DNA of 64,000 nucleotides from Bin55 sp965116055 (GTDB lineage Bacteria > Pseudomonadota > Gammaproteobacteria > Pseudomonadales > Azotimanducaceae), in contig OZ220466.1 in NCBI GenBank assembly GCA_965116055.1, positions 682,001-746,000 on the forward strand, read 5' to 3'. Below the pieces are notes generated by a model. The model saw nothing but the letters and a program-made list of their open reading frames with translations, was not told the origin of the DNA and did no database searches. The position numbers and the translations under genes were made by a program. Of this stretch, positions 54,640 through 64,000 are shown one piece after another; positions within the stretch are counted from its first letter, which is position 1, and every line of letters begins with the position of its first letter.

Positions 54640-55959
54640 CTAGATCGGTTCGTTGCGGGATCGAAGGCTTATGCCTTGCGCGGCCAGGCGGGCTTCGAAG
54701 ATCGATTGATCACTCCAAAATTTTATTTTGCATTCGTGTGCGAGCAAGATTGGTAAAGCGACTTGCAGCGCCAACCACAGGTTCATCGTAAGTTCTAGAA
54801 ACAATACGGTTGCTGCGAATGGTGTATTGAATACAGTACCTAGCATCGTGGTAGCGCCCAGGAGAGCGTATACACCGACTGGTGCAGAGATAAGCTCGGG
54901 CACCGTTAAACTAAGTGTGGTATAGCATAGTGCGCCGAACGCCGCACCGGTAACTAGTGTGGGTCCAATGACACCCAACGGAACTCCGAAAGCCACGGAA
55001 GTAGAAGTAAGTAGGAGCTTGATAGTAACGAATAAAAGCAAGTAGCCGAGCCCGACTGAGGCATCCGATCGTAGAAGCCCCTCGAACGTGTCGTAACCTA
55101 ACCCGAGCGCGTCAGGAAAAACCATGGCAAGTCCGGCTGTCATCATCGTGATAGTCAGGAGCCTGGCAAAGAATGGCCCCCTGACGCGCGTGAAGTAGAC
55201 GACCAAACGCATATTTGCTACACCGACGAACAAAACCGGAATAGCCAGGGCGGTGACAATGAGCCACTCGTCAATAGCTAGCGTGTTGTACACCCGATCA
55301 CCCATTGTGAGTTGATCGATACCAAGCCAGATGGCTAAAACATTTCCCAGTACCGCCGCAACGATCAAGATTGGAAAGTTCCTCGCCGCCATGGGTCCGT
55401 TCTTGGTGATGGTAGATACGAATATCACAGCGGCGAATGGCGTATGAAATCCTGCCGCCATGGCGGCAGTCATGCCGACGCGAATCATCAGATCAGCTTC
55501 AGCTCGGTTTAGTTGTAAACGTGATTGAATCGTGGACCCTAGCCAAGCACCGATGTGCAATCCCGGGCCGTCCCGCCCTCCTGAAAATCCAGCCCCCAAT
55601 GCAGTGATTGCGCTTATAAACTGCATGAAGGCATTGCGCCATGGCAAGTCGCCGTCGTGGTTGGCCATTCGATTTAATGTGTGGGGAATGCCAACATCGC
55701 GTCCATCAACATGAAATATCTGTGCATATGCCGTCAGCAACAGGAACCCGACCAATGGAAGTAGAGATCGGTGCCATAGTGGGGCGTCCTCAAAACGGTC
55801 GATACGAATTCCCACTGCAAGCGATAGTAACTGGATGCTATGAAATAGCATGCCGACCGCTAGGGTCACGACAATCGCGATGATTGTGGTCAGCCCTAAG
55901 AGTCGAAGGTATGATCTGACATCGAACGACGGCTGCAACGCGGTAACTCGTTTGCTCAC
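54640..55959 (-). CDS. CLC-family chloride channel/antiporter
   Basis: A 439-residue CLC-fold membrane protein with many hydrophobic segments. The pore signature is S-G-G-R-D-G-P near 126-132, where the family normally has G-R-E-G-P. The gating glutamate is therefore Asp130. The second CLC repeat follows, with the G-V-P-L-G-V-I-G-P segment in the C-terminal half. The start is GTG at 55959, only 29 bases from the divergent erpA. Transport direction and ion cannot be told from sequence. Confidence 0.88.
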   Translation of the reverse strand: MSKRVTALQPSFDVRSYLRLLGLTTIIAIVVTLAVGMLFHSIQLLSLAVGIRIDRFEDAPLWHRSLLPLVGFLLLTAYAQIFHVDGRDVGIPHTLNRMANHDGDLPWRNAFMQFISAITALGAGFSGGRDGPGLHIGAWLGSTIQSRLQLNRAEADLMIRVGMTAAMAAGFHTPFAAVIFVSTITKNGPMAARNFPILIVAAVLGNVLAIWLGIDQLTMGDRVYNTLAIDEWLIVTALAIPVLFVGVANMRLVVYFTRVRGPFFARLLTITMMTAGLAMVFPDALGLGYDTFEGLLRSDASVGLGYLLLFVTIKLLLTSTSVAFGVPLGVIGPTLVTGAAFGALCYTTLSLTVPELISAPVGVYALLGATTMLGTVFNTPFAATVLFLELTMNLWLALQVALPILLAHECKIKFWSDQSIFEARLAAQGISLRSRNEPI

Positions 55960-55988
55960 GTCAGTCGTTAAAATTCAAGACGAACGCC

Positions 55989-56321
55989 ATGACTACCGAT
56001 ATTCAATTTTCTGAGCGCGCCGCTCGCAAAGTGCATGACTTAATCGTCGAAGAAGGCGACCCAGACTTGAAGTTGCGCGTTTTCATAACAGGTGGCGGAT
56101 GTAATGGATTTTCGTACGGCTTTACGTTCGATGATGCAATGGCTGAAGACGATGCCGTCGTTGAGCAGGGCGGTGTGTTGATGGTTGTTGATGCAATGAG
56201 TTACCCATATCTGGCTGGTGCGGAGATTGATTACAAAGAGGATCTACTAGGGTCACAGTTCATCGTGAATAACCCCAATGCGTCCTCAACCTGTGGATGC
56301 GGCAATTCATTCGCCCTATAA
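55989..56321 (+). CDS. erpA: Iron-sulfur cluster insertion protein ErpA
   Basis: ErpA is an A-type carrier that delivers Fe-S clusters, including to the isoprenoid enzymes IspG/IspH. The 110 residues carry the three cluster cysteines: C-N-G-F-S-Y-G-F and S-T-C-G-C-G. The end is convergent with anmK, 15 bases apart. Confidence 0.96.
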   Translation: MTTDIQFSERAARKVHDLIVEEGDPDLKLRVFITGGGCNGFSYGFTFDDAMAEDDAVVEQGGVLMVVDAMSYPYLAGAEIDYKEDLLGSQFIVNNPNASSTCGCGNSFAL

Positions 56322-56336
56322 AGCGTTGAGTTCGCG

Positions 56337-57434
56337 TTATCTTGCGGGATAAAAACAACCTAGTACACGGTGTCCGACAGCCCCCGTTGTATGTGGTTGA
56401 TTCCCCGGCAATCTTTTTACAAAGAGCCAAGCTAAGTAAGCAAACGCGCTTGCTTCGAGCGCATCGCCATTGATGCCCAGTTTGTCGGTAGGGAACACTT
56501 TGCGCTGAGGGCTTAGTGCCTGCAGTCGTTTTAATAGCACGATGTTGTGCCTTCCGCCCCCGCATACAACGATTTCAGAGCTTTTTGGCGCAGTTCGGTC
56601 AATGGCGTCAATGATCGTGCGTGCAGTCACTTCAAGCAAAGTTGCTTGCACATCTTCGGGCGATACTGGCGCGATAGAGGTGAGGAATTGCTTTAAATAG
56701 TTGAGATTAAAGTGTTCTTTGCCGGTGCTTTTCGGTGGTGTGCGAGCGAAGTACGGGTCGTTGAGTAAGTTGGCGAGCAAGACTTGATGAACTTTCCCTG
56801 AACGAGCCCATGTACCGCCTTTGTCGTACGGTACGCGTCGACAGTCTTGTGACCATGCATCTAGCAATGCATTGCCGGGGCCTGTGTCGAATCCGCTTTG
56901 CAGACCCTCGTGTGGATGAAGAATCGTCGCGTTAGCGATGCCACCGATGTTCAGAATGACGCGGAATTTAGTTGTATGACCTAAAAGCGCTTCATGGTAA
57001 CCAGGTACGAGAGGTGCCCCCTGCCCGCCCGCGGCGAGGTCGCGACTTCGGAAATCAGTAACCACATCTATACCGCACGTTTCAGCGATAACGCTACCGC
57101 TACCGATTTGAATGGAGAATGGATGCAACCCATTTGGGTGATGTCGAATCGTCTGACCGTGACTCCCAATGACGCCGATCTCTTGAGGTTCGATGCGTTG
57201 CTTGTCCAAGAAGGCCAGCACAGTCGTCCCAATAAATTTCCCCAATTGCACGTGAGCTTCGCCCATACGTGCAATTTCATTTTGACCCGGTATCGCGAGC
57301 GCTATCAATCGCTCGCGCAGTTCAGACGGAAATGGCGCGGTGAAAAACGCTTTCGGGTGTAAATCGGGCAGGTTGAGCAGTGCGAGATCTAAGCTATCAA
57401 CACTGGTGCCGGTCATGACACCGACGGACAGCAT
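56337..57434 (-). CDS. anmK: Anhydro-N-acetylmuramic acid kinase
   Basis: AnmK phosphorylates and opens 1,6-anhydro-MurNAc in cell-wall recycling. The 365 residues contain G-V-M-T-G-T-S-V-D, S-H-G-Q-T, F-D-T-G-P-G-N-A-L-L-D with the catalytic Asp, and the ATP site G-G-G-R-H-N. It lies 19 bases after the M23 peptidase gene, a conserved pairing of wall turnover and recycling. Confidence 0.96.
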   Translation of the reverse strand: MLSVGVMTGTSVDSLDLALLNLPDLHPKAFFTAPFPSELRERLIALAIPGQNEIARMGEAHVQLGKFIGTTVLAFLDKQRIEPQEIGVIGSHGQTIRHHPNGLHPFSIQIGSGSVIAETCGIDVVTDFRSRDLAAGGQGAPLVPGYHEALLGHTTKFRVILNIGGIANATILHPHEGLQSGFDTGPGNALLDAWSQDCRRVPYDKGGTWARSGKVHQVLLANLLNDPYFARTPPKSTGKEHFNLNYLKQFLTSIAPVSPEDVQATLLEVTARTIIDAIDRTAPKSSEIVVCGGGRHNIVLLKRLQALSPQRKVFPTDKLGINGDALEASAFAYLAWLFVKRLPGNQPHTTGAVGHRVLGCFYPAR

Positions 57435-57453
57435 GTCGCTTCAACCGGTGACG

Positions 57454-58803
57454 CTATTGCGGTACGATGGCAACTGGTTCTACTATTTGCTGTTCGTTGC
57501 GGAATCGATCCATGATTCGAATATAGTTTTGAACGCTTGCTAAAAATCGATCTCTCTGAATTCCTTCAAGGCTTTCGACACTTGGATTCGGAACGCTAAG
57601 CGGGTTAATGTGATGACCGTGCTGAATGACTTCGTAATGCAGATGCGGGCCAGTGCTGAGGCCGGTGGATCCCACATAACCAATGGTGTGCCCTCGGGTG
57701 ATGCGTGAACCGCGTGCGATGCCACGTGCGAAACCACTTAGATGAAGATAGCGCGTCTCGAAGCCGTTCGCATGCTGGATTGCGAGAAAATTACCGGCTG
57801 CAGGATCGTTCCGTTTCACATACGTAACTACGCCATCGGCAGTTGAGCGTACGGGAGTTCCGCGGGGCGCAGCATAGTCCACGCCTCTATGTGCACGGGT
57901 ATAACCTAGAATCGGATGTTTGCGCGCATTCGAGAAATTCGAGGAAATGCGCTTATAGCGCAACGGTGCCTGAAGGAACTGTTTCTGAATCGCTGCACCA
58001 TCCGCTTCGTAGTGCAGACCATCGGAGTGCAGATAGGCTTCATACAGTTTCCCACGACTGGTGAATCGTAATGCAAAGATATCGCCGTCTTGTACGTGAA
58101 CCTGGTTAACGTAGACCTGTTCGTAATAGATCTCGAATTCATCGTTGGGACGAATATTGCGCCAGAAATCAATGTCATATTCGAGAATTTGCGTCGCGCG
58201 GAGAACGGTTGATTCCATAAGTCCGCTACTACGCTTGGCTGCGCTAATCGGTGATTCGCCAGCTCGAATGATGACATGGGCGACCGCCTTAACGTATTCT
58301 CGTTCAGCATACGTTGCAGTGACGTCAATGTGATCATTGTGAAAACTGAATTGACGCGTCTGTCCATGTGCGAGCGTCTGGCTGACTGACAGCAATTGTC
58401 GATCTTGGTTTAATCGTAGGACGAGTGTTGAACCCGGTTGCAGTTGATGCAGTTCGCGGCATGGTCCACCACACGTGACGATACGATTGATATCTTGCGT
58501 TGCAACCCCTGACTTTGTAAGAAGCCCCCCTAATGTATCGCCGTATTCGATAGTCATCGACACTAATACAGGCGCCAGCGGGTGGTCGTAGAGAATTGCC
58601 GGCAGCTCGGGTTGAACTTGCACAAGTGGCGCGGCTATTGGCTCGTGCAATGCAACGGATGTGGGAAATGAAAGATACGCTTGCGCCGATAGATAGACGA
58701 CGCTTGCAATGAACGCACTGCATAGGGCACGTACGGGGAATTTAAACCGTTTTTTAGGACGGCCGAATCTCGAACTAGCCGTTCCAACGTTGTCTCGTTT
58801 CAC
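57454..58803 (-). CDS. M23-family peptidoglycan endopeptidase (MepM-like)
   Basis: A membrane-anchored metallopeptidase likely to cut peptidoglycan cross-links. The 449 residues have a basic N-terminus and one membrane helix (about 25-45), a LysM-like region (G-D-T-L-G-G-L-L), and the M23 domain with zinc ligands His305, Asp309 and the H-L-H motif (His387, His389). GTG start at 58803. Divergent from tyrS by about 230 bases. I see no missing catalytic residue, so it is probably active. Confidence 0.93.
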   Translation of the reverse strand: MKRDNVGTASSRFGRPKKRFKFPVRALCSAFIASVVYLSAQAYLSFPTSVALHEPIAAPLVQVQPELPAILYDHPLAPVLVSMTIEYGDTLGGLLTKSGVATQDINRIVTCGGPCRELHQLQPGSTLVLRLNQDRQLLSVSQTLAHGQTRQFSFHNDHIDVTATYAEREYVKAVAHVIIRAGESPISAAKRSSGLMESTVLRATQILEYDIDFWRNIRPNDEFEIYYEQVYVNQVHVQDGDIFALRFTSRGKLYEAYLHSDGLHYEADGAAIQKQFLQAPLRYKRISSNFSNARKHPILGYTRAHRGVDYAAPRGTPVRSTADGVVTYVKRNDPAAGNFLAIQHANGFETRYLHLSGFARGIARGSRITRGHTIGYVGSTGLSTGPHLHYEVIQHGHHINPLSVPNPSVESLEGIQRDRFLASVQNYIRIMDRFRNEQQIVEPVAIVPQ

Positions 58804-58956
58804 GCGATATGCACTCCTTGCGTCATCGCCGGCCCACTTCCGTGTGGGTCTCGAAATGAATGCGACACTGCACTTATTAGCTGTCGTTGCTTAAAAATGC
58901 GTCCGACCGCGGGACTTAATCTGCATTGATGAACCGCTTGTCGCGAAATGTGTCTG

Positions 58957-58984
58957 TTCAATTTGGTGAACGAATTAGTATATT
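58957..58984 (+). promoter_or_regulatory. Possible promoter for tyrS
   Basis: TTCAAT (58957-58962), a 16-base spacer, TATATT (58979-58984), ending about 50 bases before the tyrS ATG. A fair but not strong sigma-70 match. Confidence 0.35.
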
Positions 58985-59036
58985 GGAAACAAGCGTCTGA
59001 ACCGCATCAAATCTGACGCGCATAGGATCACTAACC

Positions 59037-60317
59037 ATGATGGACATTCTCAGCGATCTCAATACACGCGGATTGCTGGTGCAAAGATCGCATGAACAGG
59101 CATTTGACGACCATCTTGTTAGTCAGTCCAGGACAGTATATTGCGGGTTTGACCCGACGGCCCCTAGCCTTCATGTAGGCAATCTGGTTCCGCTGCTCGC
59201 GCTGGGACGCTTCCAACGAGCTGGTCACAAGCCGATCATTCTAGTTGGCGGTGCGACAGGACTTATTGGCGACCCGTCGGGAAGGGACGAGGAACGCCAA
59301 TTACATCCGACCGACGTTGTGGAAGCGTGGGTTGAGCGACTTGCGGAACAAGCTAATCGATTTGTTAGTTTCGAGGGATCGAACAGCGCGCGAGTTGTCA
59401 ACAATTACGACTGGGCTAGTCGTATGAATTTGATCGAGTTTCTACGGGATATCGGCAAGCACTTTTCGGTGAATGCATTGATTCAGCGAGAGGCGGTAAA
59501 AAGTCGGCTTGTACGTGAAGGGCACGGCATATCGTATACCGAATTCAGTTACGCGTTGGTGCAAGCGCTTGATTTTCTGCAGCTGTATCGCGAATACGAC
59601 TGCACCATTCAATTAGGCGGTCAAGACCAGTGGGGCAATATCGTGAGCGGCGTGGATCTGATCCGCCGGGTAGTGGGCGGCTCGGCGTTTGCATTGACTT
59701 TTCCACTGGTAACGCGAAGCGATGGTAGAAAGTTTGGCAAGAGCACAGGCGATGCGGTTTGGCTTGATCCGAAACTCACCTCTCCTTATTCGTTTTACCA
59801 ATTTTGGATGAATGCCGACGATGTGGATGTGCCTCGTTTCTTAAACTACTTTACGTACGATTCTGCTGATGACATCAAGGCAACGGTCAATGCTCATAAG
59901 ATTGATCCTGCACGGCGTGATGGACAGCGCCGATTAGCGACACGGGTGACGGAACTGGTGCATGGGCGAGCGGGTCTGCAATCGGCGGAGCGCATTACGG
60001 AAGCGCTATTCGGCGGTGATATTGGTCGGTTGAATGCGGCGGATCTGGAGCAGCTTTATTTAGACGGCATCACCAGCGCGCCGGTTCGCAAGGGTGACTT
60101 CCTAGTGGACGGCATAGTGGCATTAGGTATGGCGCCGTCGAAAAGTCGGGCGCGGAAGTTGCTACAAGCTTCCGCGGTCGTTTTAAATGGCGCGAAAGTA
60201 GAGAGTCCCGATGCCACGTTGACGCGCGCGAACGCGTTATTTGAAACCTACCACTTGGTACGTCGAGGTAGAAAAACCTGGGGTTTGTTGAAGCATCAAG
60301 ATGCGGTTGAAAAATAA
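59037..60317 (+). CDS. tyrS: Tyrosyl-tRNA synthetase
   Basis: TyrS charges tRNA-Tyr. The 426 residues include Y-C-G-F-D-P-T-A-P-S-L-H-V-G-N (HIGH-like), G-D-P-S-G-R, G-G-Q-D-Q-W-G-N and G-R-K-F-G-K-S (KMSKS-like), then a C-terminal S4 domain (about 345-410). Tyr-specific residues around Q-L-G-G-Q-D support TyrRS over TrpRS. The rRNA operon promoter begins 5 bases after its stop. Confidence 0.97.
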   Translation: MMDILSDLNTRGLLVQRSHEQAFDDHLVSQSRTVYCGFDPTAPSLHVGNLVPLLALGRFQRAGHKPIILVGGATGLIGDPSGRDEERQLHPTDVVEAWVERLAEQANRFVSFEGSNSARVVNNYDWASRMNLIEFLRDIGKHFSVNALIQREAVKSRLVREGHGISYTEFSYALVQALDFLQLYREYDCTIQLGGQDQWGNIVSGVDLIRRVVGGSAFALTFPLVTRSDGRKFGKSTGDAVWLDPKLTSPYSFYQFWMNADDVDVPRFLNYFTYDSADDIKATVNAHKIDPARRDGQRRLATRVTELVHGRAGLQSAERITEALFGGDIGRLNAADLEQLYLDGITSAPVRKGDFLVDGIVALGMAPSKSRARKLLQASAVVLNGAKVESPDATLTRANALFETYHLVRRGRKTWGLLKHQDAVEK

Positions 60318-60321
60318 ACGG

Positions 60322-60349
60322 TTGCATCGCGAGTTGTTGTTCCTATAAT
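60322..60349 (+). promoter_or_regulatory. rRNA operon promoter
   Basis: TTGCAT (60322-60327), a 16-base spacer, and a perfect TATAAT (60344-60349), about 180 bases before mature 16S and just after tyrS. Confidence 0.6.
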
Positions 60350-60412
60350 CTCTAACCCTTATGTCGAAGGTGGCAGGCTTTCTTGCCGCCTGCGAACAAG
60401 GATGCTCTTTAA

Positions 60413-60425
60413 CAATTGGAACTTT
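60413..60425 (+). promoter_or_regulatory. boxA antitermination site in rRNA leader
   Basis: TGCTCTTTAACAA, the same as the E. coli rrn boxA that loads the NusB/S10 antitermination complex. A hairpin-forming stretch (about 60372-60395) just upstream may act as boxB. Confidence 0.8.
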
Positions 60426-60529
60426 CCATTCGTGTGGGCGCTCGATTCATTGAGCTGAGAACGCAAACCAATTCGCTTGTGACTTGAGACTCCGTTAGGA
60501 GAGCTTGGGTACGCGAGCAAACCAATCTT

Positions 60530-62066
<1,537 letters not shown>

Positions 62067-62174
62067 ACCTAACGGCCGGCGACTGTCGCTTGGCGACGGG
62101 ACGCACGGTCCAGTTCGACGCTCGTGCGTTGAGCGTTCACATGAATGGATAGTTCCATATGAAACGACGCCGTG

Positions 62175-62251
<77 letters not shown>

Positions 62252-62279
62252 TAAGGCGCGCTGCGCCGAAGAAATAGAT

Positions 62280-62355
62280 GGGGCCGTAGCTCAGCTGGGA
62301 GAGCGGTTGCTTTGCACGCAACAGGTCAGGAGTTCGATCCTCCTCGGCTCCACCA
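62280..62355 (+). tRNA. tRNA-Ala (anticodon TGC)
   Basis: 76 bases with CCA, anticodon TGC, and the G3:U70 pair that marks alanine tRNAs. Confidence 0.97.
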
Positions 62356-62398
62356 TGATGTCGCCGTTTTAACAATGCACAACATAACATGGTGCGTT

Positions 62399-62411
62399 TG
62401 ATCTTTAACAA
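62399..62411 (+). promoter_or_regulatory. Second boxA in the 16S-23S spacer
   Basis: TGATCTTTAACAA, one base group different from the leader boxA. E. coli rrn operons also carry a boxA ahead of 23S. Confidence 0.7.
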
Positions 62412-62581
62412 TTCAGGAATCAATTGATTCACCGCAAGTAGAAATGCCAGGAATAGCTTTTGCTTTTTGGAAAAGCTATTCCGTGAGCCGCGTGAGCGGC
62501 TCGTTGGTGTCTGGCGAACAAGATCGTCGTCACAAGCGATTGCGATCGGGTGTTCGGTTTCGACTGAGCATCGGGTTATAT

Positions 62582-64000
<1,419 letters not shown>

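Overview
The window is a piece of a gammaproteobacterial chromosome of moderate GC, carrying an inserted block of higher-GC DNA near the middle. Evidence for the lineage is the gene order: ratA-rnfH-bamE-recN, grpE-dnaK-dnaJ, dapB-carA-carB-greA, ftsH-glmM, secG-tRNA-Leu(GAG), tRNA-fMet-rimP-nusA-infB-rbfA-truB-rpsO-pnp, dksA-gluQ-pcnB-panB-panC-pgi-acs, sfsA, hemL/hemJ, erpA-anmK-M23 peptidase-tyrS and a 16S-Ile-Ala-23S rRNA operon. The mix of hrcA with sigma-32-type promoters, and an H1-like tail on DksA, fits a non-enteric gammaproteobacterium. The 16S gene departs from the usual consensus at several normally conserved places. I cannot name the genus.

Layout. 1-3.8 kb: the end of a sodium-coupled transporter, ratA-rnfH, a CoA-transferase and bamE. 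3.8-11.7 kb: recN and the heat-shock block hrcA, grpE, dnaK, dnaJ, with two nearly identical sigma-32-type promoters, then dapB and a terminator. 11.7-21.5 kb: carA-carB-greA, ftsH, glmM, tpiA, secG and tRNA-Leu(GAG). 21.5-32.9 kb: a genomic island. 33.0-42.0 kb: initiator tRNA and the rimP-to-pnp translation/RNA-decay operon. 42.0-51.1 kb, minus strand: dksA, gluQ, pcnB, panB, panC, pgi and acs. 51.2-60.3 kb: sfsA, a PfkB kinase, hemL, hemJ, a CLC channel, erpA, anmK, an M23 peptidase and tyrS. 60.3 kb to the end: an rRNA operon, with the 23S gene cut by the window edge.

The island sits between leuU and metY, which are near neighbours in E. coli. It opens with a wrecked tyrosine integrase. 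It then holds four plus-strand genes whose ends overlap or nearly touch: a DUF4338 (DruA-like) protein, a P-loop protein of DptF size and style, an unrecognised 448-residue protein, and a 1591-residue protein. The last carries a PD-(D/E)XK nuclease motif followed by a RuvB-like AAA+ motor and winged helix. No druE-like helicase and no dnd modification genes are present. I think this is a composite anti-phage or DNA-processing system not matching a described type, and it is the main point of interest. The island ends with the ruin of an OLD-family nuclease gene on the minus strand.

Elsewhere the genes are mostly housekeeping. Several partners often found beside them are missing from their usual places (folP, folK, panD, rlmE). 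Further points worth a look are the divergent 16S primer site, an initiator tRNA with U1:A72, an H1-like tail on DksA, and a CLC channel with Asp at the gating glutamate position.
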